64,000 nt of DNA from Zingiber officinale (lineage: Eukaryota > Streptophyta > Magnoliopsida > Zingiberales > Zingiberaceae): the NCBI RefSeq assembly GCF_018446385.1, contig NC_056002.1, positions 5,753,474 through 5,817,473 on the forward strand, written 5' to 3'. This document shows, piece by piece, positions 20,101 to 31,288 of the stretch. The notes under the pieces are model-generated. The model saw only the letters and a program-made list of their open reading frames with translations, ran no database searches and was not told the origin of the DNA. Positions within the stretch are counted from its first letter, which is position 1. Each line of letters opens with the position of its first letter. A program made the translations under genes and the position numbers.

Positions 20101-22992
20101 TTCTCCTAAGCAATCCCCTACACATTCACTCGTGCTTCCACTTTCTTCCACCTCTAAAATATCCTCCAACAAAGAAACAAATTCATTCTCTTGATCAAAA
20201 TCAGAAACCTCTAAGTCTGAATCAATATCTGACAAGAACTCCATACCATCCAACTCCTCTGAGATATCAACGCTAAGTATAGAATGATCCTCTCTAGGAT
20301 GCTTCATAGCCTCAAAAATGCTGAATCTAACCACTGTGTCTCCTATCTCCATAGAAAGAGTTCCAGCATGCACATCAATCTTTGTTCTAGCAGTCTTCAA
20401 GAATGGACGTCCAAGAATAAGCGGAGCCCTGTTTGCAAGCACATCACCCTCCATGTCTAAGATGTAAAAATATGCAGGAAAAATTAACTCCCTCACTTTT
20501 ACCAATACATCTTCTATCACTCCAGCTGGGTGTGCTTGACTTCTATTGGCCAACTGAATCACTACACCTGTAGGCTGCAAAGGTCCAATTCTTAACGACT
20601 GAAAAACTGATTTAGGCATCACATTAATAGAAGCTCCAAGATCTAACATCGCATCCTCAAAAATACAATCTCCTATAACACAAGGCACGGTAAAAACTCC
20701 TGGATCTTCACACTTCTGAGGAACTGGCTGAAGTAATGCTGAGACATTCTTTCCCATACTTATCAATTCATTCCCCTTTAATTTCTTTTTGTGCACACAA
20801 AGATCCTTTAGGAATTTGGCATATTTTGGAATTTGCTTAATCATGGTAAGCAAAGGCACATTCATTTCAACCTTGCTGAATAATTTCACCAATTCTTGAT
20901 ATTCCCTAGCCTTTTCTTCCTCCATTTCTTTTCTTGGTTGTACACTTCTTTGAGGGAAAGGTAATGGAGTGGAATGCTCGGCTTCTTGCTGGTTAAAAGT
21001 TCTGTCCAGATTCTGCCCAGAATTTCCCAAGTTCTGTGCTGAATTTTGAGTTGAATTTGGAGCTGCTGTTGGAGTAAAATCCAAGCCGAAATCTGCTCCA
21101 TCAATTTGATCATAATCTGAAGTTGCAGGTTGATTGAAATGTTGCTGATCAGCTCCAGTAATCCCATGCTGTGCAGAATCTGGTCGCTCTGAATTTGCTG
21201 GAAAATTCTGCAATTTCTGTGAAGTCAAATATGAAGCTGTCCTGGATATGACTTGCTGTGATCTAGCTGAAAAATTCGAATTTGGGTCTGAAATTGTTTT
21301 GCCACTTCGAAGAGTTAATGCACTCACATTTCCTTTAGGATTTGGAGTCGGTTGTGAAGGTAATTGCCCAGATCCTTGATTTTGCATCTGATTAATGTTG
21401 CTAGCAAGCTGCCTAATCTGCCTTTCAATGTTTTGCAATGTTGTATCAATCCTCTGCTGATGTTGCTGCTGTTGCATCATTTGCTGTTGCTGTTGTAGCA
21501 CTTGCTGCATCAAATCCTCAATTTTTGAGCTGCTAAAATTCTGCTGAGGTTGCATTGATCTTGGGCTTGTAGAAGAAGGCAGTGCAAGCTGAGATTGGTG
21601 CTGATTTGCACTACTTGGCTACTGGAAATTCTGCACAGGTTGCTGAATTTGCTGGAAATGGTTTTGCTGATTCTGTGCATTCTGAAATTGTGGCTGAAAT
21701 GCAACATTCGAATGCTGAAAATTCTGGAATGGTTGAAATTGCTGATTTTGGTTGAAGTTTTGCTGAAATTGTGGCTGCTGGAAGTGTTGATTTTGCTGAG
21801 AATGAACTGCTGGATGGTTCTGGAAATAATGTTGATTCTGCTGATGCTGAAATGATGGCTGACCAATCTGATTTTGTGTTGGCTGCTGATAAAATGTGTT
21901 CCCATACCTCAAATTAGGATGATCCCTCCATCCCGGATTATAAGTTGAAGAGTTGGGATCATACTTGTGTTGCTGAAATTGAGGTCTTGAAATGGCTGCA
22001 ACAGATTCAACTTGATATAAATTAGGACAATGATCCGAAGAATGATCTTGGCTTGAACAAATTCCACACAACTTCATCATTGGTAAAGGAAAATTTGAAA
22101 CATGACTCGAATTTTGCAACGCCATTTGCTTCACTAGAGAAGTCAATTCTTGCAAATTGTTCCTAATTTCTTGTTGCTCAGTTGAAACTAAATGAGTTTC
22201 ATTAACCACTCTAGTACCAAGAGCTCTACTCCCAAATTGTTGTGAATTTTCCGCCATATTTGAAATTAGCTCTCTTGCTTGATTTGGAGTCTTATTCACC
22301 AAAGCTCCTCCAGCTGCTACATCTATCATGCTCCTATCCATGGGAAGTAAACCCTCATAAAAATATTGAACAAGGAACTGGTCACTAATTTGATGTTGTG
22401 GACAACCCGAACACAGCTTCTTGAATCTCTCCCAATAATCATAAAGAGTCTCTCCCACTACTTGTTGAATACCACAAATGCTCTTCCTGATAGTTGCAGT
22501 CCTTGAAGCTGGGAAAAATTTCTCCAAAAAAGCTCTCTTCATATCAATCCAACTCGCAATGTATCCAGCTGGAAGGCAATATAACCAGTCTTTAGCTGCT
22601 CCCGTCAAAGAGAATGGAAAAGCCCTCAACTTAATGTCTTCTTCTGAAATCCCTTGTGGCTTCATGGTGGAACAAACCACATGGAATTCATGTAGATGGC
22701 GGTTGGGATCCTCTCCTGATAAGCCTTGAAATTTGGGAAGCAGATGAATAAGTCCTGATCTGAGTTCAAAATCTCCTGCCAAATCTGGATAAGTGATGGA
22801 TGAGTACTTATAAGCCACATCTGGTGCTGCAAGCTCTTTCATAGTTCGATCCCCTTCTGTTATCTGATTATCCATCTCTGAAATTCTACTCTCACAAGTT
22901 GCTGCTGACCTAGCTTGTCTCCTTAAAGCCCAAAAGGTTCTTTCAATCTCCGGGTCTAGTTCATGCAATGTTGCAAAGGAAGACCTAGTCAT
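17101..22992 (-). pseudogene. gag-pol: gag-pol of Athila element G, one in-frame TAG
   Basis: Gag starts at the ATG at 22992 (457 codons) with a capsid-like region and one CCHC knuckle (about residue 314), then a long Gln/Asn-rich tail. A single TAG at 21619-21621 follows, and the same frame continues to 17101. Counting from 21555, protease (DLGAS) is near residue 305, RT with FMDD near 764, RNase H (DAS) near 912, and the integrase HHCC finger near 1120 with its catalytic region from about 1170 to 1290 (SDQGSHF near 1248, then 'HPQTNGQAE'). No chromodomain follows. A 14-residue acidic motif ([14 protein letters not shown]) is tandemly doubled between protease and RT. Apart from the TAG the frame is open. 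It is either a near-intact dead copy or is expressed by readthrough. Confidence 0.9.
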
Positions 22993-23115
22993 GCAAGCCA
23001 ATAAACAATCAAAATTCAGTAGATATTCAATAAAATCAAAAAAATCAGCAAACTAAAGCTGAGAAAATTATTCACAATCCAAAACAAACAAACAATTCTA
23101 GCAAAGTTTAAAGGT

Positions 23116-23133
23116 TCCCCGGCAACGGCGCCA
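23116..23133 (-). promoter_or_regulatory. Primer-binding site of element G (tRNA-Asp type)
   Basis: On the minus strand it reads TGGCGCCGTTGCCGGGGA, the standard Athila primer site matching the 3' end of tRNA-Asp. It lies 5 nt inside the right LTR. Confidence 0.9.
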
Positions 23134-23138
23134 AAATT

Positions 23139-24739
23139 TGGTAAGCTCTCTAAATAGATGTCACAAATTAACTCCCAAATTAATGTTCAGATCGAAAACC
23201 CACAACTACACAAAGCAATGTTTTAGTATAAGGCTCGAGTCGAATTTCTGAGGATTATGCTAGAACGTGCTTGTTTTGGATTAAGAACACACTTTTTGGG
23301 TTTTCTAGATATGAAATGGGGATTTGGTATTCAAAATGAAATAATAGACCTAGAAATGAATTCAAAAAAAATTTCAATTACCCTACTGCAGAAATAATTC
23401 TAAGAACCAAAAGAAATAAAATTTCAAACTATTCATGCACTGATCTATAAAACTGCAAAATGCAAAACTGCAGAAATAAACTTGCACTAAATGACACTCA
23501 ACCCACTGCAATTATTGAACTCTAAATTCTAGATTTATCTAAATTAAACTAGTAAACTAATCTTAAGCCACCAACAATTAACCAGAAACTAAATCTGCTT
23601 AGCCACAAACATAGAAAACAGAATCGCAGCAAATTCTGCTGCACAAACTGAACAAATCAGAACACGAAGCAGAACACATAAGAACAAGAATAAACAGAGC
23701 AGATTCGTGCAGAAATTAAGACTAAAATAAATCTAAGCTGTGAACTAACAAATTCAGAAACAAAGTGTAAAAACAAGAAAACCTAAGCTAGAAACAAACT
23801 GCAAAGAAAACATAACATCCCTACACCCAAATCTCGGCCAAAACTTGTCTCCTCCTTGTCGTCACACGAAGAATCTGCAGAGAACACTCCAACAGAAATC
23901 GGTCTGGTGTCCTCAAGCTTCAAAACGAACTCAGATTCACTTGTATCAGCTCACAAAACTCCAGCGAGATCAGATTCTGACTTGGTACTTTGTTGCACGC
24001 TGCTGGGTTCACTGTCGCTGGAATCGCAAGCTGGACGAAGGGCTACGAAGGATGGAAACTGGTCGGAAAGGGTTCAGAATCACTGGAGGACCACCGCCAA
24101 TAATCCAGTAAAGGAATGGAAACTCGAATCAGAAGAACACCTCCAACCCGAGATGAAACTCGCGACTCGCAGCTACAGTGCCTCGCCTGCAAAAACACTT
24201 GCTGGAAGTGCGCCGATGGTCGGAAGCTGGTCGCTGGAAGCTGAGGAACTCACGCCGATGATGACAAGTTGGCTTGAAGATCTGGAAGAAGGGAGGGAGC
24301 AAGCTTCGCGCCGTCGAAAGAGAAACGACACGATGAACAGTAGCGAGCTCACTGTTCACCGTGCCAAAATGTTCTTTAAATACCTAGGGTTTTGGCTCAT
24401 TGAACCCTAAGTTGGTGTAAGGCTCCTGTGTGATCTAGCTTGGGTTTAAGCTCCTTGAAATCCATTGGAATCCAAGTTTAATTGAGCCCAAAGGTGGCCT
24501 TGTACTACTCCATTTGGTTGAGTGAACTAAGCCTCCACTTGAATCATGAGTCCTTGTGTACCCTACAAGACCAAATTCACAAAATGAGGAATAAATCACG
24601 CATAAGATGAAAAAACATCATAAAGCTCATAAAAACCTTGTTTGGGGAAATATAATCAAAATTGGAATTAAACATGTGCAAATATATAAAGAACATCAAA
24701 TATTAACCCAAAATTAATAAGCAAATTCATAGCTTATCA
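23139..24739 (-). mobile_element. Right (5') LTR of element G
   Basis: 1601 bp. It differs from the left LTR at scattered single sites only (for example near 23237, 23270 and 23443). This points to a recent insertion compared with host element E. Confidence 0.92.
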
Positions 24740-25506
24740 GTGGCCAGTCGGACGGCTACTGTCGAAGCAATTGGTGTAGAGAATCCTCCACCAAAATGGC
24801 TTCCGATGATTCCGGTCGAAGGGGCCTCGAAATCGTCTTCCTCCGGGAGCCGTTAATCGGTAGAAAGAGGCACTGTGCGGAGGTTGCCTCGTGATGCAAT
24901 CCCTAGACAGGACCAACCCACGCCTTCCTTCTGAGCGGGGTGAAACCTCGATGCCTGCTACTTAAACGACAGTCGTTCCCCACACATCCCTGTCGTCTGA
25001 TCGGACGGCTTCCCTGTTTGAGCTACCACAAGGAACCATCTATGCGCCACCGGTTGCTTTCATACCGCGTCCACTACCGAAGGCTTAGAAGTCTCACATC
25101 CGACTAGCATCAACATCTCAATCGGTGGGCAAAGCAACTTCAACCCCGTCCACTCCAAGTGGTCAGCGTCATATAACAGTGGTCATCCATTTGCCTACGG
25201 ACAAGTGGCGCAACTCTGACAGCGCAGAATCATGAGCCCCTGAGCATCAAATAATTATCCAGGGGTCAGTCGCACAGATATGGGCCAACGCCTGGGCCCG
25301 AGCTGTGGTCATGCCTCCAGGAGCGCTCGCCGACAGTCATACTCATATGTCTACTGGGGTAAGTATTTTACTTGTATGTTCTTATTTATCGCCGCTCGAC
25401 CCTAATAATTTTTTTTACTTCCTCGCAGTATTGGGTAGAAAGTCTGGCCATGTGCCAAATGTTCGCCATTTTGGAGCAAGAAGTTAAACAGTTACACGCC
25501 CCGAAC
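24740..25506 (+). pseudogene. Element E accessory ORF, middle part
   Basis: This continues the accessory ORF after G. A donor-like 'ggggtaag' (GT at 25359) and an acceptor 'cctcgcag' (ending 25428) flank a putative intron of about 70 bp at the same place as the second putative intron of D (about 55578-55643). After the acceptor the peptide begins 'YWVESLAMCQ', parallel to 'RWAEQIATSH' in D. The reading frame then continues across the solo LTR insertion at 25507. Confidence 0.55.
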
Positions 25507-27334
25507 TTTTAGTTAGAGCCCTAGAGCCAATCATTTGATGATTGTATTATGAACTTGTTGTATCATATTCTTATATAAATAAAGCCATGTGTTTTGGTTA
25601 TTATACTTACTTGTATTGGTGTCAAATAAACTAAGTATAATAGCGTCCTTGAGTAGACGGTTCTCACCTATATCAATCGGCTAGTTGAACCGATAGTGAG
25701 ATGATATAGGGAACACTACTCTTAATCATTCCTAGTCGAGTATTAGCATTCAGGGACAATGTTAATGCAATAAAACTAGCATGTAGGTCAACTCGATGAC
25801 TTGATCTCACAAGTCATGGATATAGAGATATCAAGTTGACACATGGGTATGCATTGGAGAATGTATACTGAATGACCTGCCATGAGAAAGTATCATGGAT
25901 CGTTATATGAGTGTCATATACTTTCTCATGTGTCTATTAGTATAACTACTAGTCCTTAGACCTGAAGTCACCATGGTTCCCTACATAAGGAATTATGTAC
26001 TTTGATTTCGTCAAACGTCACCCGTAACTGGGTGGACTATAAAGGCGATTACTGGGTATGTAACGAATTATGCAGAGGGATGTGAGTGATGTAGATGGGG
26101 TCTATCCCTCTTATATGACGGGAGAGACATCGATATTCTTGATATAGTGAGACCACGAAGTGCATGGCCATGCCCAAATGAGTCAATATGAGATATTGAG
26201 TTCATTTGATTTAGTGAGTCTACTTGAAGTTCAAGATTTAGATTGATCAGAGGATGACACGGTCTATGCCTCACATTGATCACTCTAGATGTCTAGGATA
26301 GAAGGACACTTGTTATATATTGTGAGGAGTCACAATTAGTAATCACAAGGTGATGTTGGATCTCAACATTCTTGTAACTTGGGTAGTAATGATGTGTTGC
26401 TAGATACCGCTCATTACTTATGCTCCTAAATGGGTTTAGGGGCATTACCAACGTTATAAGAACCTTTAGGGTCACACACTAAGGACAATTAGATGGAGAT
26501 TAGGTTCATATGATGAACCAAGAGGATTAGATTCATTTGATGAATCAAATTAGATTAAGAGTAATCCTAATTGGGTTAATTGAGTTGGACTCAAGTTGAT
26601 TCATGTGTTCAATGAGTCTAATTTAGATTATGACTCATTGAATCAATTTAATTAAATGAATTAGATTCATTATATTAAATTGGCTTGAATTAAATGGTTG
26701 GATTAGATCAACCATGAGAGAAATTAAGTCAAGTTTGACTTGACTTGAGAGGAAGATGAAGAGTCAAGTTTGACTTGACTTTATGTCACCTCATTGGTGA
26801 GTTGTCATTGAGTGGGGCAATGATGATGCTCCACATCATCAAGACTAGCATATGTGTATGCCACCTCATGAGGGAGACCAAGAGTTGTGACTCTTGGTAT
26901 CCCATGGATGTTTAAATGCTTTATTTTTTGGCCGACCACTTATGGTTCTAAGGAGTTTTTTCATTTTTGTGAGTAACTTCCATCTTCTTCCTTGCTCCAA
27001 TTTTTCTCTCCCTCTCCTCTCCATTGTAGAGACCTTCTTGGAGGGCCAGCACACTCAAAGGTTCTCCCTCCATCGAGTTGTTCGTGTGGATACGCATAGA
27101 GAGTTGTCTACCTTGACAACTTGAGATCCTGCATCTTCTTGGACGAGCGGGATACGAAAAAGGGCACGCATCGAAGGTATAAGTTCTTCTTTGTAGATCT
27201 AGAGTAGATCTAGGTTTTTGTAAACTCGTACTCGTATGCTTTCGAAAGTTTTTACTTCGCACGGATCCGTGGCTGGGGGTTTCGGGGTTTCCGCGACGTG
27301 AAAAAGTGGTTTTCATGGTCCGAAAAACCCAACA
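25507..27334 (+). mobile_element. Solo LTR, Copia type
   Basis: An LTR of about 1.8 kb with TSD 'cgaac' at 25502-25506 and 27335-27339. No internal domain, primer site or polypurine tract is present. It ends 'aaaacccaaca', as in plant Copia LTRs. The left end reads 'ttttag' instead of TG, so it has mutated or my edge is off by a few bases. Removing the LTR and one TSD copy restores a continuous frame in E's accessory ORF, which supports the boundary. It formed by recombination between two LTRs. Confidence 0.8.
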
Positions 27335-27377
27335 CGAACGGCCAGGTAGCGACTTCTCAGGCGCAGCTGGAGCAAAT

Positions 27378-28884
27378 TGTTAGGACCAAAAGTAGCTAGA
27401 GGGGGGGGGGGGGGGGGGTGAATAGCTCGTCGCGTTCGCTCGGTGCTCGGCGTTGCTTGTTCCTTCAAAGATGTGCAGCGGAAAATACAGAAACAAACAC
27501 GCAACGCTAACACGGTTGGTTTTACTTGGTATCCACCTCACAAGAGGTGACTAATCCAAGGATCCACACCAACACACACACCCTCCACTAAATAAAACTC
27601 TCCTTTGTGGTAACTACCAAGGGCGGAGAAGCCCTACAATACTCAATACAAGAAGAGAGGGAAAGGATACAAGAAATACAAGCTTACAATGAGTACAAAA
27701 CCCTAACCCTAGCTTCTCTTCTTGGCTTTGATCCGCCTCTTGACTTGGAGAGCTTCCAAGATCCTTCAAGAACTGGCGATCTGAGCTTTGTGAGCGCTGT
27801 GGAGGAGTTGGCGAGTCTGGAGTGAATCGGAGAGGTTCTTGCGCAGCCATCGAACGCCTGCAGCTATAAACGACGCTAACGGTCGGATCCCGATCGATTC
27901 GAATGTTCCCAATCGATCGGAGGCTTTGATCGATCCACGGATCGATCCGAGCGCCTGATAGGAATCGCTGGATCGATCCACGGATCGATCCAATAGCTTT
28001 CAGGGAACCCCCAATCGATCCATCGATCGATTGGGACATCTGGATTGATCCACGGGTCGATCCGAAGCTCTCTATCAGAGTCCGATCGATCCATCGATCG
28101 ATCCGAGCCCGGATCGATCCATCGATCGATCCAAGACTTGGTTTTGTCCAAAACCAAGTCCTAAACCTCCCAAACCAACATCCGGTCAACCTCGACCTGT
28201 TGGTATGTCATGCCCAGCATCTAGTCACTCCCTTGACCTGCTAGGACTCCCTTACCAAGTGTCCGGTCAACCTTTGACCCACTGGACTTTTCTCTATGCC
28301 AAGTATCCGGTCATCCCTTTGACCTACTTGGACATTTCTTTCATGCCAAGTATCCAATCAATCCTTTGACCTACTTGGACTTCCCAACACCGATGTCCGA
28401 TCATCCTCGATCCATCTGGATTTTCCTGCCCGGCTTCACTCACCGTGACTTTCACCCAGCTTCACTCACTAGGGTTTTCCATCCGCCTAGCTTCACCACT
28501 AGGACTTTCACCGGCTTCACTCACCGGGTTTTCCATCCGCCTAGCTTCACCACTAGGACTTTCACCGGCTTCACTCACCGTGGTTTTCCATCCGCCTAGC
28601 TTCACCACTAGGACTTTCACCGGCTTCACTCACCAGATTTCCATCCGCCTAGCTTCACTCACTAGGACTTCCTTCCGCCTGGCTTCACTCACCAGACTTT
28701 CTTCCGCGGCTTCACTCACCAGACTTTCATTTTGCCTAACATCCCAGTTAGGACTTCCCAAGTGATCCAACAACCTTGACCTACTTGACTCTTCTTCAAT
28801 CAATATCTTATTGTCAAACATCTAAACCCAAACCAAGACTCACCTTGTTCCCAGTCAACCTTGACCTGAGGGATATTGCACCAA
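27378..28884 (-). mobile_element. Left (3') LTR of element B
   Basis: It starts TGTTAGGACC and ends TGCACCAACA on the plus strand. It contains an 18-base G run (27401-27418; 7 G in the other LTR), a palindrome array (27886-28132) and a 'cttcactcac' minisatellite (28430-28740). Many one- to three-base losses relative to the right LTR lie in the minisatellite. Confidence 0.9.
27886..28132. repeat. Palindrome array in B's left LTR
   Basis: Six to seven units of the type GGATCGATCC, a 2-base spacer, GGATCGATCC, or variants with AATCGATC. A TATA-like 'tttatag' reads on the minus strand at 27864-27870, so the array is immediately upstream of the probable core promoter, as in element A. Confidence 0.88.
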
Positions 28885-31288
28885 CAATCTCCCTTTGATG
28901 TTTGACAATACCACAATAACACTTACAATCCCATATGTAAGTTAGGCTAATTCCATAGCCTCCTTCTTCATGCCACTAGGTAATGAAAGCATAAATTAAG
29001 CTCTTCATTCTCCCCAAGAGGGCAAACTCCCTCTAGGTAATGAAAGCCTAACTTACTCCCTTTCATGAGTCCTTTCATTCTCCCCCTATGACCTTCCCAT
29101 AGGTAATGAAGGACTAAGCTTAACCATACATTCTCCCCTATTGGCACACATCAACCCATCGTTGGACACACATCAACCTATGCTCCTGGGCACACTTCAA
29201 CAAATCCATTTGTTGAAGACTCTCCCCCTGAAGAGTTGCTCATCGTTGTTCACAACATCACTCGTTGTGATCAACACGATAATGAAGGTCTCATACCCTT
29301 CATTTATCCTTAACTTCTCCCTCAATGTAGACAACTACCCAACCTTGAGCATTATCTACCACTTGAGTGTCCACTTGAAATAATGAGGATATCCACTCCC
29401 CATTTTTCCCCATTTCAAGTTTAAATGCTCAACCTTGAGCAAGTCCACAATAGAAGGTTAACCACCTTCCAAGGTTCATGAAAATAATTTTCATGTCTTT
29501 AAAGAGTCCCTCCCCCTAAAGACATGGTGGTAACTTCTGTCATTGCACCAACAATGACTTGGAATCCCTAAAACATTAGGAAACCCAAATTTAGAAGTTT
29601 TGAGGTTCAAATATTCAAAATTTGAAACAACCTCAACCTAACCTTCTACTTAGTCGTCGTTAACCAATCCATCCTTGTTTTCAACATGAAAACACCCTTT
29701 GTATGTATACAAATGTATTTAAGGGGTTTGGAATGGTTACCTAGACTCAAAGAGGTTCAAAGATGCTGAGATCAGGCCTTCCCAGCCAAAATCAGCTTGG
29801 ATCGATTGGAGTTGGGTTCCAATCGATTGAACCTTTCTCAATCGATCCACCGATCGATTCAGACTCCTGGATCGTTCGGCTCATAGAACCAGCGAGCTTC
29901 TGCTCGCGGGAATTGCCGTTTGAATCAATCCACGGATCGATTCAGGAACTCCAATCGATCCATGGATCGATCGGAGCTCTGATAGTTGCTGAAATTCCAT
30001 TTCAGTCAACTTCAGAAACCCCTAGAAAATTCTACAAAAATCCAAAAATTATGAAATTTCGTGTAGACATTATTTAGGGCATACTTAATCATGGAAAAAT
30101 AGCTTTCTATGAAAATACATCATATTTTCAAAGATTGACACAAACTTGAAAACTTGCAAAAACTTTAGTGTTTTTCTTCAAGTTTGTGTCTAACTATTCA
30201 ATGGTGATTACTATCAAAAGATAGCCTTCACCAAGGTTTTCCAAAAACATTTTAAAACATTTTCAAAACCAATATCCCATCACATTCCTTGGGCTTAATG
30301 CACATGACTTGTACATTAGCTTTCCCAATGATGGGAAAACACATAACTATGTGTTTTGATGAATTTAAAACTCAAAGGAATGCACTAAATCAACATCTTG
30401 AGCTTTGTTCATCATCCTAACATCTCACTTGTATATAATATGCACTAAAACACATACAAGTCACCTTAGAGGTCTTTGTGAGATGTAAAATTTGGTTTTG
30501 CCCTATTCTAGGGATCATGCATATCTATCTAGGCATTTTAGAGATATTAGACATCCACCCAGGATGTCACTTGTCAATAAGTGTCGTTAGATGCCATTTG
30601 TCCTTAATTACAAGGAATTAAACTTAATGCATGAATATGTTATGGCATACATCAAAAGAAAATAATTTTCAAAAGAAAATATCCTATTGCTACATGATGT
30701 ATGAATGTCATGACATGGTATTTTTTTTTTGATTTTTTATAATAAAACATGAATGTAAAAATAGGCATGATGTCATGGCACATGATGGGCAAACAATCAT
30801 GGCAAAATTTAGCATAAATAAAATATACCTAGATTAACTATCTAAGTATCCTTAAAGTCTTAGCTAAACTTACACCTTAAACCTAGATTGCCCTAAAGTG
30901 CTTCAAGAAAATGCCAAAGCCTAAGTTTGCATTTTTTATTCCCTTGATTAATTTATGCCAATTAAAATAAACATGTCCTCAAATGTTGGCATATTCCATT
31001 TTTCCTCAAGAGTAGCACTTTTAAATTTAAGGCCCGGATTGCCTTAAATTGCCTAAGAACATACCAAAAACCCAACTTGATAGTTCTTATTAATTTTCCA
31101 ATATGTGCCATTTAAGATTAAAATCAATTCTTCCACCATTAGGCACATTTTACTCTTTCAAGGAGTAATCAATAATTCCATTTCATTTTCAAAGGTTAAC
31201 AAAAACCTTGAAAATGCTCCTTGAGTGTCAATTTCCTCAAAGTTGGGTTAACTACCCTTCTAATCGGAGTTGACACTCTCTAACCCAT
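28885..31288 (-). other. 3' non-coding region of element B
   Basis: About 2.4 kb with no long frame. It is collinear with 7151-9087 of element A in opposite orientation. The polypurine tract (minus strand) abuts the LTR at 28885-28898. A second palindrome cluster lies at 29798-29974. Confidence 0.75.
29798..29974. repeat. Second, internal palindrome cluster of element B
   Basis: Four palindromes (about 29798-29831, 29838-29860, 29921-29944, 29951-29974) use the AATCGATC/GATCGATT word of B's LTR array, not the GATCGGTC word of A. They lie about 0.9 kb before the 3' LTR, the counterpart of A's cluster at 8341-8427. Confidence 0.88.

Larger units (their letters stand above)
12293..24739 (-). 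mobile_element. Element G: Athila-lineage Ty3/gypsy retrotransposon
   Basis: This is a complete 12.4-kb element with TSD 'gtggc' at 12288-12292 and 24740-24744. It has two 1601-bp LTRs that differ at only a small number of sites by eye, a tRNA-Asp primer site, and a gag-pol frame with one stop. It has no chromodomain, and about 3.2 kb of sequence lies between pol and the 3' LTR, as is usual for Athila. I found no envelope-like frame in that space. It inserted into E's accessory ORF. Confidence 0.93.

Noticed and set aside
12293..24739. tRNA-Asp gene suggested by the sequence near 23116
   Set aside because: Only the 18-nt 3' end complement is present, as expected for a primer-binding site. 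No cloverleaf precedes it.
28366..28765. Repetitive Phe/Thr/Ser-rich frames
   Set aside because: They are translations of the LTR minisatellite of element B.
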